Origin: Chondrilla cf. caribensis
Lineage: Eukaryota; Porifera; Demospongiae; Chondrillida; Chondrillidae
Assembly (NCBI GenBank): GCA_964020155.1
Contig: OZ026549.1
Coordinates: forward strand, 4,954,219 to 4,986,718
Length of the DNA stretch: 32,500 nucleotides
Reading direction: 5' to 3'
A model generated the notes under the pieces. That model made no database searches. It was not told the origin of the DNA and saw only the letters and a program-made list of their open reading frames with translations. Below, piece after piece: positions 1 to 30,100 of the stretch. Numbering within the stretch: position 1 is the stretch's first letter; every line of letters starts with the position of its first letter. The translations under genes were made by a program, and so were the position numbers.

Positions 1-93
1 TGTATCAGAGGAAGTCGTTCCACTTCATACAAAGCCACCACCAACAATGAAAACATTGAACTGGCCCTGACTGAGGGTCGGTTCTTGCATTAA
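1..93 (+). CDS. Possible 3' end of an upstream gene (partial)
   Basis: Frame 1 is open from the first base to a TAA at 91-93. It reads 30 residues of ordinary mixed composition ending ...NENIELALTEGRFLH. The DNA after the stop turns abruptly AT-rich and low in complexity, as expected on leaving a coding exon. No start, splice acceptor or domain is visible because the window cuts the gene. The family is not recognised. A 93-base open frame can arise by chance, so this call rests only on composition and on the change after the stop. Confidence 0.35.
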   Translation, partial: CIRGSRSTSYKATTNNENIELALTEGRFLH

Positions 94-238
94 TCCTATC
101 ACATAATACTAAAATAATCATTTCTTTTGTGTATAGTATGTCTGTCTTATCCTAATAATTTATATATTAGCGCTATATTTATTTCATATTATTCTTATTG
201 TATTATTATATCTGGCATTATATTGTATATAGGGGAAA

Positions 239-282
<44 letters not shown>

Positions 283-1005
283 GTGATATCTGGAATTATC
301 AAAACTGAAGCTCTTTCTGCATGTACAATATCATCATTACTATCATTTGTGTATATATGCATTCATATCAATATACATGTAACATTACTATTATGGAACC
401 TATCTTATTGCTGTACTGTATTAGATACATGATCATGACTCTTATGTTGTGGTATTCAATTTTAATACATTTCAAAGAGGGTCGCGGAAAAGGAATACTA
501 ATTCACTGCTCACACAGAAGCATGTTATAAACTATCCCCTTTCACTTGGGCTATCTGTCCATTCCATACTCTGCCTCTTACAATTAGCACATGTAGTAAT
601 GCATTTGTCATATAATTTATAGATGTAAACAGAAATTTTTGTGAATTTTTCGGACATATTACATTGACTTTTAGAAGATTTACATGTTTCCTGTCTAATG
701 TAAAACAAGGAATCTCCAAGACGGACTGTAAGAAGCGTTTCGAGAAGATTAGTGTAATTATAGCGCCTAAATATGGAGGACATTTTTCCGCGGCAGATTT
801 TCCGGCCTGCGAGACTAGACTAGCCATAGGTCGGTGGATGATGCAATATTGTTATTGTTGTGAAATCCCATCATATGCCAGTCATATGATGCGATCAGGC
901 AAGTAAATCAACTTCAACATTTGGCTCTTCATCGTCTTTTTTCTGCATTACATTTTACCGATACCAGTTTTTTCTTCCTCGAATCTAATCACCGTGCAGA
1001 GCTCG
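94..1005. other. Intergenic region, no supported gene
   Basis: The first 430 bases are AT-rich and contain a (GT)19 tract. From about 530 to 906 the DNA is more complex and open on both strands (a cysteine-containing minus frame at 532-783 and a plus frame at 664-906). No splice partner or recognised domain supports either. The 100 bases before 1006 are richer in CpG and T/C tracts and are the likely promoter/5' UTR of the dispanin gene. Confidence 0.5.
241..278. repeat. (GT)19 microsatellite
   Basis: Uninterrupted GT dinucleotide tract in AT-rich intergenic DNA. Confidence 0.97.
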
Positions 1006-2005
<1,000 letters not shown>

Positions 2006-2548
2006 CTGCAATTTGTTCAAAACTTGCCATCTTGCTTCAACTTTATTTTGCTTAATTTCACTATACACGTCATATAATATTATTTGTATTGTATTACATT
2101 TATAACAGTGTTCCATCCTCACACAATGCAGACACATACATAATCCATTAGGTATGCAGTGCTGTACATAATATGTTTCTTATATTACAGACTCTGTTTT
2201 CGTTATAATACAGGCTTTGCTTCAATTCATACAGTACATGTATACTGTAATGTGAATCAAATCAATGTTAGTGATATTCATACTCTTATACACTATTGTT
2301 CCACTATCAATATTTGTTTATACTTGAATTGTTGCTGGATAATCATATAATGTACATATTGAACTTGCATACACAACATATACTCATGTGTTATATAATT
2401 ACATATTATACTCTTGTTTAATGTAAAAATCACACATGCACAAAGCTACCGTGGATGTTTGCAGTGAATCCTATCAATTCAGTAGTACCACTCTAGCATA
2501 GTGAGTGGTGTATTAACAGCTATACATCATGTGAGTTTACTAAGATTA
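2006..2548. other. Tail-to-tail intergenic region between dispanin and PCM1
   Basis: AT-rich DNA of about 540 bases between the dispanin stop and the minus-strand PCM1 stop. It presumably holds both 3' UTRs. No credible gene. On the minus strand, ATTAAA lies at 2417-2422 and AATAAA at 2042-2047. No canonical plus-strand poly(A) signal was found close after the dispanin stop. Confidence 0.6.
2417..2422 (-). promoter_or_regulatory. Candidate poly(A) signal of PCM1 (ATTAAA)
   Basis: ATTAAA on the minus strand, 127 nt beyond the PCM1 stop codon. A second candidate, AATAAA, lies at 2042-2047. Six-base signals are common by chance in AT-rich DNA. Confidence 0.3.
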
Positions 2549-20740
<18,192 letters not shown>

Positions 20741-21065
20741 ACTCGAATACCAGTTATACTAATCCATTGAAACAAACAAACATCTGAAATGGCCACTGAA
20801 TACAAAATACAACATTTCCACTACACAGGTACAGACCGCGAAGGAGCAGTTTAAATTTACGTTTTGAGAGTACATTGGGAAAGACCAAGAAAGTAAAATC
20901 ACAGATCAACTACATTACACCTATAATCCTACTTCCACCACCCTCAAACGTTTAAAATTATGACGAATAGCTGGTGTTCTTACATACAGACATCTATCCG
21001 TCTTCAATTGGAGTCTACTTACAGGAGATGCAGCTGCTTCTCCTTCGGGTTGGCGCGTAACCGTT

Positions 21066-21080
21066 CCAAAATGGCGGTCG
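21066..21080 (+). promoter_or_regulatory. YY1-like site overlapping an upstream ATG
   Basis: ccaaaatggcggtcg matches the animal YY1 core (AAnATGGCGG). YY1 sites are common just downstream of transcription starts. The ATG inside it (21071) has an A at -3 and a G at +4. Confidence 0.45.
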
Positions 21081-21170
21081 TTTCGTCCCAATTAGGAGGT
21101 CATGAATACGATTACTGAGGACGATGAATATGCTTCAGATCACATGTTTGCTACAGTCATCGTTATGTGA
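21071..21170 (+). other. Two overlapping upstream ORFs before the Roco start
   Basis: uORF 1 (21071-21118) codes for 15 residues (MAVVSSQLGGHEYDY). uORF 2 (21102-21170) codes for 22 residues and ends six bases before the main ATG at 21176. Neither is in frame with the main protein. They matter only if transcription starts upstream of 21071. Confidence 0.35.
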
Positions 21171-21175
21171 AGGAG

Positions 21176-24100
21176 ATGGAGACGGTCGAGGAGGAGATCG
21201 CTGAAAAGCCTTTGTTTCGGCTAATCAGAAGCGGAGATTTGTCTTCCGTTATTAGCTACCTCAGAGATTTGACGGTAGACATCAAAATCAACGATACTTT
21301 CGACGAGGAAGGATTTTCTGCTCTGCATCGAGTCGCCCTATCCGGGAACGAGGAACTACTTCGCATTGTTACCGCGGAAGCTCAGGACATCGATGTGAGC
21401 ATAAGGACACGGAATATCAGCATCAGTACTCCCCTGCATCTGGCAGCCGCCTTGGGCCACGAACTGATGGTGACAGAACTCATGACCCTTGGGGCCTCCT
21501 TGAGTCCGCTGGACGGTTTGGGCAAGACGCCTTATGACGTCGCTCTGCAGAATGGCCACAAGGCCACTGCCTACCTCATCCTAGCTGAATGTGAGTTGAG
21601 TGCGGTGGTCGAAATGTCTAGTTCGTACAGCCGAACCGGTCTATTTTGACATGGCGGGACGGTATGTTAACCATACACCCCAAATCCTATCGTCCATGAT
21701 CTATGGAGGCAGTGTCGTATCTACGTACATGTGTAGACTTCCAGTGGATGGTATATACTCTATATGGGGGCATTTTCACACACAACAAGTTTTGTTAAGT
21801 CAATACAGCTTGCAATACTTAAGTGTCCCTCTGAGTCCTTCGATATGAACACATCCATGTGGACCATAGCTCCCCTAACAACCTGTATCGTCGAACACTG
21901 CCATAATTGCCCTCGATACAGACTCGGTACAACGGGACTACAGTATCAAAGTTGACATTCTCTTTAACATATTATCGTGTGAGCACAAATGTCCTTACAT
22001 AAACAATATTACTGTATTGGTTACAGCATGAATTTGGTCATAATTGCAGGTAGACAGACAAGCCAAGAGTGATGTTGTTAAGAGGTCCAACCGTACATGC
22101 TACATGCTAATGTGGGCTGCCTTGCAAACATGTAATACAGTACAACTTGTTAATTTAGTACCCTGTTTGGTGCGTATGTCTTTCAATACATACACTCCAC
22201 CTGGTCCCTAACTCTTAACCCAACCTACACTATGTCAACCAGTACTGATACCTAGTACCTCTGACTAAAATTACAGATTTGGTGTTTACTTATCAAGCAA
22301 GTTGAAGGGTATCATGGAATGCACTGTAAATACATTTCCACTCAGTAATTGTGAAGTGTACAGTTTGTCTCTTGCTGATTGGCCCAGTATCCTAATGAGC
22401 TGTTTTGAAAGTGTGTGCATCCATGCAGGATAACAAACACATCCTCTATGGTTGAATGGTTGGACTACGTACTGCGACGCACTGATCCATATACGTAATA
22501 TAAGCTACACTATAAGATCGCCTTCATGATTTGAAGAACTTTGTAATCTGATATGTTGCGTGTGTTGTAGGTTTCAGTGTGCGTATGTGTGCTATATGTA
22601 ATGTGTGCTATATATATGTAGCTAGCTGGCTGTGTTTACATGCTTGCATCTTAACATTAGGGCTATCTTGGTGTTGGACATTTTATGCATTGCAACACCG
22701 TTTGTTGCGTTGCAATGTTTAAAAATGGCCACATCCTTGCAAATCTCCTTCAACTGACAATGAATGGCCTCACTGACATTGAAATGCTCCAATGTCCCTA
22801 GACTGGTTTCAGCTGCACGGGTGTCTCCAAGTTTATGTACTTTTTAGTACATTCCACTCTATTGTGCAAAAAATGGGCAATTTCCAAACGCTGAGAATTG
22901 GAAATTGGGTTATATTTTGAGCACAACGCCCTTGCCAAACGTAATATATTCAGGAAGGGTTCTTCTAAACCTCAAATAAGTAGTTCAAGTGTATGTGTGT
23001 GGGGATAGCCCCATGGGGTTTTTAACTCAAATTACTTGTTTCATAATGGAAATACCTATATAAATATATAAGTGGCAAAGTATACACATTTTGCCATATT
23101 GTCCAAGTCATTTTATGTGAAAAAAATTGGATCCACATGAGATGATGGTGGATCAATGGGCATGGCAGATATATCAGTAATAGAGTAACAAAATTCTCAG
23201 TATCTTACCAATTTCAATCTTCATGACAGAAATGTGCACATTTTAGGACATCATTTTGCCTTTCTTATCACCAATTTACTCTGCACTTGGCTACTATTAA
23301 GGAATTTATGGTTTATCAGAGACTTACTTGTGATGTTTACAGTGCTGTATGCTCAGACATGGTCTAGCTAGTTAAGACAATATGGAGGACAGTAGTATCC
23401 TATGCTGTGTATCATGTAGAGTAGCATCAGCAACCAAGCACAAAAATGTGTTATGAGAAGAAATTATGAGAGATTGTGTCTTTGTTGTGTGTGTAGATTG
23501 TGTTTCATGTGTACATGTGTTTGTATTGTCGTTTATAATGTATGTATGATGACATGTACGTATGTGCATGTGTATATCATGTGTGTGTCATGTGTGCATC
23601 ATGTGTGTATCATGTGTGCATCATGTGTGTATCATGTGTGTGTCATGTGTGTACCATGTGTCTGTTGTGTATATCGTGTGTGTGTGTGTCTTGTGTCTGC
23701 TACTTGTATCATGTGATAGTAAGATGGACCTAGGGAAATCCCCAGAGATCACAGTATACAAACAATGCCTAGAAAAGGAAAGCACTTTCAATCATTAAAA
23801 TTCCAATTCATGAGGTGCTTTTATCTACAGAAATTTCTCTAAAAACAATCAGTGGCTATAAAAGGGAATTTTGATGCAATTTCCTCAGAGATAACTGTAT
23901 TGCTATTATTACGTGAACGTTATATCCATACAGCTGGAATTATCGCCAGCTAGGGATAGTGATAATTTCACTCAAATTGGCTGAATTGAATATCAAATAG
24001 TGCAGTACATAGAAGCAGTTACCAAATGATCTATAATAGTGATTAAATACATTACAACACATATAGATAAATTTACGATTATAACAGAAAAAAAAAATAA

Positions 24101-27100
24101 AGTTGGCCAAACATACCTGTCAACCATACTTGTCTAATAGAGTGATCAAAATAATAATCATTATGATAATTATAATAATATTAAAAAACTAATACCATAT
24201 TATATGGGGACATTTTTCATTTCCAGATTTTACAATTTGGGTCTAACTGGTGAAATTATAGCCACAAAATACAGTAGGTGCCAAAATAAAGTTGTTGTTC
24301 TGTTTCGTACAGACAAATACGAAATGCTCAAATGGATTGTTCCGTTTTTGTCTTTTTTCCGTAGGCAAAAAGTACAAAGCCACATTTAGACAGAACGGAA
24401 TGCTAACTTTATTTTGGCGCCTACCATATGAAGCTTAATACATAGTGCTATAAAGGTTAATGCAAAATTGAGACCATTAAATGATTTTTGTTGAAGGGAA
24501 GCACAAAATTTTCCCTTGTTATTTTTCTGCCATAAGGTTACTAATAGTTCGATAACAGGAAAATTCTACTGTATTAAACTTGATATGCGATGTATGAGTG
24601 CACATTCTCTGTCAATATTACCGGCTGTACACGATGTCCTCGTGTACACAGTGAAGTGTTCAGCTGTATTAGCCATCTTATCACTGCACTTACCCACAGT
24701 AGATTGTATCCATGACAACTGTACACATGTTAGCCTTTGGCTACTGTACATACTCACCACACAACATGTAATGAAGAGTGTTGTTATAATGAGACTGTCC
24801 TTGTATAGAGTGTTGTTATAATGAGACTGTCCTTGTATAGAGTGTTGTTATAGTGAGACTGTCCTTGTATAGAGTGTTGTTATAATGAGACTGTCCTTGT
24901 ATAGAGTGTTGTTATAATGAGACTGTCCTTGTATAGAGTGCTGTTATAACAAGACTGTCCTTGTATAGAATGCTGTTATAAAGAGACTGTCCTTGTATAG
25001 AGTTCTATTATAAAGAGACTGGCCTTGTATAGAGTGCTGTTATAAAGAGTCTGGCCTTGCATAGAGTTCTGTTATAACAAGACTGTCCTTGTATAGAGTG
25101 CTGTTATAACGAGACTGCCCTTGCATAGAGTTCTGTTATAACAAGACTGTCCTTGTATAGAGTGCTGTTATAACGAGACTGGCCTTGCATAGAGTTCTGT
25201 TATAACAAGACTGTCCTTGTATAGAGTTCTATTATAAAGAGACTGCCCTTGTATAGAGTGCTGTTATAACGAGACTGTCCTTGTATAGTGTGTGCTGTCG
25301 CAAAGAGATAATTTATTTGAACACAGATGCAAAGTTTCAAAGAGATTCCATTATAGCAGTGCTTGCCCTTCACTGGCTTCTTCAACCAATGTATACACAA
25401 AGTTTGTCTAGCTGGTAGAATCCCGCCAGTGTATTGTTTAGAGTGCCTAATGGAGTAGAGATAACACCTCTATTGAGTTGCTGTTAGACCAAGGCTGTCT
25501 TTGATACAGATATGAGAGGTGGATACAGAGCTTTTGTGTAGAACTTAACCTCCATCCTCCCTTCATTGTGACACTTGCTGTTAGACCAAGGCTGTCTTTT
25601 GCAGATATAAGAGGTGGAGATACAGAGCTTTTGTGTAGAACTTAACCTCCATCCTCCCTTCATTGTGACACTTGCTGTTAGACCAAGGCTGTCTTTTGCA
25701 GATATAAGAGGTGGAGATACAGAGCTTTTGTGTAGAACTTACCTCCATCCTCCCTTCATTGTGACACGATAGGATGGAGAATTATAGTTGACTGCAGTAG
25801 CCCACAAGTTTTGTGTGTGTACACATTCGCCCATGTTCGCACGACTTACAATGTTATGTGTTTGCATTAGCTATGGTCTCACAACTCACATGCACACCTC
25901 TCTTGTGCATTCTTATAGATTTAAAGGCAAAAGTCAAAAGTAGCAAAGAAATTGGAGCAATCGACCAACAGGTAATGACAACAGCATGGATCCTGGTGTA
26001 TGTACATACTTTTGGGTCTGTTAGTGTAGAAGTCCCAGACAGGTTATGCCTACAATAATGTGCAGTGTTTCTCGAAATCATGTCTGTTAAGGCAGGCTTT
26101 ATCAGGCACCCATGAAACCTCTTGTGATGCAGTGAAAACTGTCGATAGTGACAACTGTATAGGCAGGCCACCTCTCTACAACAGCCAGGTTACTGAGTCC
26201 CAAAAGGGTCTATAGTGTACAATTCAACCTGCATATACAGGTCACCTCTCATAACAGCCAGTTTATAAAGCCCCAAAAGGGTCTATTGTGGACATTTCCA
26301 CCTATTACACAGGCAATCTCTCTATAACAACCAGGTTATCAGGTCCTAAAGGGTTTACAGTGTACAATTCGCCCTGTGTATACAGCCCACCTCACTATAA
26401 CAGCCAGTCCAAAAAGGGTCTATATTGTACAATTCAACCTGCATATTATGTGCATCCAAATTTGCACAGGCCACCTCTCTACAGCAGCCACTTTTTCCAG
26501 TCCTTTTCTTGTACCGACAACAAAAGCAGCACACAAAATTTCAACAATGCCTTGTTCTGTGGGTGACCTGGTGTTCTTGTGTCTTCCTCACAGCTCCTTT
26601 CAGAGTTGGCTGCCTTTCTGAATGCCATAACAGAGGAGTCGAGAGATGCTCTGTTGACCGAACTCATCCACACCTGTGTGCAGATGGGCGATCACAAGAC
26701 CCTCATCAACCTCCTCATGGAGTTCAAGGAGACGGCTAGCTGCATACAGGAATCTTATCCCCGATCCAACCATCTCACCGTGTATCTCTCCCTCTGCTAT
26801 GCTGCTCTGCATGGAGATGTGGCCTTCATTCAAGCCCTCCTCAGCAGATCGCCAGTGGAGGACAAGAGCATAACGCATCACCAGTGTATCCCACTCTGGA
26901 GGGAGATCTTACATGCTCCTCTCATGCAGTTCAAACTACCTCTCATCACACCCATAAAAATTGCTTATCAAGCTGGACAGAATGTGGCTGTAATCGCTCT
27001 TCTCCAAGCTGCATCCAAATTTGTCAAGAATTCCACACAAGCATTGAATATCTCCAGGCTGAGTCTCAAGGGGGAGTACCTTGGAGCTCTCGCAGACATG

Positions 27101-30100
27101 TCGAAAGAACAGTTTCAAACTCTTCAGACACTCAACCTGCTGGATAACCCCCTGGGGACTCTGGACCCACTACCCTTCTCGTCATTAACCAATCTCACGC
27201 ATATCAATGCCAGTATGTGTGGATTGAAGAACGTTCCGCCTGAATTGTTTCTTTTGCCCTCCGTCTTTGAAATCAAGCTGACCGAAAATCATCTCGTGGA
27301 GCTTCCCGACCTACCCCCTGAGACCCACACGTCTGCCGTGTTCCTCTACCTCTCATACAACTCCATCAACCATATCCCAAGTACATTCCGTGCTCCGAAG
27401 TTGCAGCACTTGGAGTTACAGTGCAATTGTTTGACAGACGTCCCAAAGGCAGTTTTGGCGATGCTCGAGCTCAATTATCTCAAGCTCAGTAACAACCCAT
27501 TCCTCCACAGAATACCCTTCGAACTGGGACAAATGCCAAAGCTGCAGCACCTTATCCTGGAGAAGCTCAAGATCCAGAACCTCCCATCCATCATCACCCC
27601 CAAAATGAGCCTGGACTATCTCAAGCCTTCAAAAATGGCTCTGGTGGAATCCCGACATTTTGAAGTTGTGTTCATAGGCACCGCCCACTCCAGAGAAGCC
27701 CACAGTGATCTGGTGGACACTGTATCCAAGTTGTCTCTGGCATTTTCCGTAATCTCCTGTCCGACACCGTCTATGTTCCTAGCATCCATGGAAGCCATCT
27801 TGAATCCGCCACAGTTGTTTGTCTTTGTGATTACAACGGAAACAGCCTCCTCGTGTAGTCTGTCTTCCTTCCAGCCTATTGTGAGATGTCTGTCCCTGGT
27901 GTACGAGAAGAGTGCCGTCGTGGTCGCCTGTTGTCGAAACAACCCCGAAAGCCTTGAACCTGATTGTCCTCTCAATCCAGACCTTCTCTCAGACATAAGC
28001 AAGCTTGCAATGGAATTTCCCACTTGTAGCATTGTGCCAAAACGTGTTGAAATCACCATCAAGTCCACCCTGGAGTCCGACATCAAGCACTTCATCACCC
28101 TGCTTGAAGGATATGGTGCCGAAATGTCACAGCCCATTCTTGTTCCCCACTTTAACTCTGTTTTTTCGCAGTATTTCAAAGTTGACGATGAAGTAATACG
28201 GTCGAAAAGATCAGGAAGGAACAGAGGAGACACAAAGCCTCCAATTTGCTACGGGAGAGACCTCACAACAGCCATTGAAGGCATTGAAAATGACGTGTGT
28301 CTCCCTGAAGCAAGCTGGTTAGTAGACACTCTGGAGAAAAGTGGCAGATTTTTCACGATTTGTAACAAGAAAGGCATTGTGTTCAACCGGCAGTGGCTTT
28401 GTGACTTTGTGTCCTGTGCCATTAATGTGGTTCACTCCAATGCCTTCGTTTCTCAAGGATTTCTTCCTCACCCGTCTTTGGCTACCATCTTCTCAAATCT
28501 GGGATTCCAGCACTCAATTCCTGATGTTCTCCTTATGTATCTTGTGAACACGGGAATTGCTTTCCCCATTCGCCAAGAGACCTTCTTTGTCCCGCACACC
28601 CTCGGTAGTGATCCCGAAACGATCCCCGTGGAACGTACCTGTAGCAGGGTAATAGCTGCCCCCATCCTCACCCCAGGGTTCTGGAACCGCCTCCTGGCTC
28701 ACGTGGCCTCGCACAAGAGCTCTCTACTGGAGTGCTCCACTCTGGATGGCAGGACGGTAGCCAGCGGAGGTCTGGAAAACATCAAATCCGAGTATTGGGA
28801 CCGTGGAGTGGTGGTGAATAGAGGTTTTGATAAGTTCTGCTTTGCCATTCGAGGCTACCAGTCCAACAACATGGACTGTTGCGAAATCATTGTTCCCCTC
28901 ACGCCTCTGGGAACCAGTCTCATGACAAAGCTGTTCAACCTGTGCACGAGTCTTCTTCGAAATTGGTTCCCTTTTCTCTGGTCCAAGGTCCAGGTATACA
29001 TCCCGTGCTCCAAATGCAGGATAAAGAAAGTGAGCAACGTCTTTCACCACTCGTTCATCGACTGCACCAGGAGACTCCTCCTCAACAAACCTCTCTCTTG
29101 TCCCGTGCACCAAGAGGCAGATGTGTATCCTCTGTCTCTTTTACCAGATCTCCTAGGTGAGGGACTTCTCCACAACTGTGCAGTGAAGTGTACAGGGCTT
29201 GGAAGCAGAGTGGAAAAACATTTGCTCAGTGGCTCCCAAGAAGACATGATCCTCTATCGGGACGAAGCAGAATTTATTCGCTTGATCCACCTGCTTCTCG
29301 AGATCAAGTCATTGGGCAATCCCCACTTGGCCAATGTGCAGAGTATTGACGTGGGTATCCCTTTCAGCTACTCGTACAGTCTTCAAGACTATGTGTCGTT
29401 GAGATCCCTCCTTGAGAACACTCGGGAGTCAGTCACCCCTCACATTGCTTTGCAGATTCTCATTCAGACGACAGAAGCACTCCAAAATCTTCATAGCAAG
29501 GGCATTGCACATCGGAACGTGTCGGTGGACAGTGTAATGGTGAAGATTGAAGACAGCGAACTGGAGGTGGATGTCAAACTCGCCAGTTTTGAGAACGCTT
29601 CAAACGCGATATTCAATGATTTTTTCAGGGGGAAATGTGGGACTTTCCCTGCACCTGAAATGTTGCTTGACAATGAAAAGCACGAATACGATAGTCGTGT
29701 TGACGTATACGCCTTGGCCTTTTTGGCTTATCACCTGTTCACTGGGATAGAGTTTCATCCGAAATTAAGTCTTCATCAGAAGCCTCATCTAGACCCACTG
29801 GCTGCCGTATCTCCGTTGCTAGTGACAACCTTTGGTCGTTGCTGGCAGAGTGATCCAGGGAAAAGACCTTTTATTTCAGACTTGCTCCACATTTTTCTTC
29901 AACCTCAGACGATTCTTCCGAAGAAGTACAAATTTGTGACTGGCGAGAAGGATGCCAAACTGACCTTGAGTCTACTCGTACCCCTGCCAAATGATGGTGT
30001 GAAGAGCGCCGGAGGAGCTTTGACAGTGTTTTACTCCTCTCAGTCCAACCCTGACCAGTTCCAACTTCAGCAGTACTCTGTCTCCGATTTGAGCGTGAAA

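Larger units (their letters stand above)
20741..21175. promoter_or_regulatory. Putative bidirectional promoter between PCM1 and the Roco gene
   Basis: The two start codons face away from each other across 435 bases. The right half (about 21040-21120) is CpG-containing and holds a YY1-like site. No TATA box is evident. Both 5' UTRs and transcription starts must lie in this interval, or in unseen 5' exons. Confidence 0.6.
21591..25918 (+). other. Intron 1 of the Roco gene (4.3 kb)
   Basis: No coding exon is supported, and the ankyrin frame joins directly from 21590 to 25919 in phase 1. It holds a 10-bp GT-rich minisatellite (23577-23665), a MITE-like element (24275-24423) and two tandem arrays (24778-25767). 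The remainder is AT-rich sequence with no recognised element. A small missed exon cannot be excluded. Confidence 0.6.

Noticed and set aside
532..783. Cysteine-containing minus-strand frame (83 codons; C..C spacing near its end)
   Set aside because: Zinc-finger-like spacing was considered, but there is no known domain, and an overlapping frame is open too. No splice sites or partner exons were found.
21102..21175. N-terminal extension of the Roco protein from ATG 21102
   Set aside because: That ATG is out of frame with the ankyrin frame and stops at 21170.
24778..25292. CRISPR-like array (32-bp repeat)
   Set aside because: Units are directly adjacent with no unique spacers, and the context is a eukaryotic intron.
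27616..28233. 205-codon open frame on the minus strand
   Set aside because: It lies antisense to the Roc-COR part of the Roco exon, has no splice partners and no domain. The plus frame is clearly the coding one.
28724..29113. 129-codon minus-strand frame
   Set aside because: Antisense shadow of the COR region in the same giant exon.
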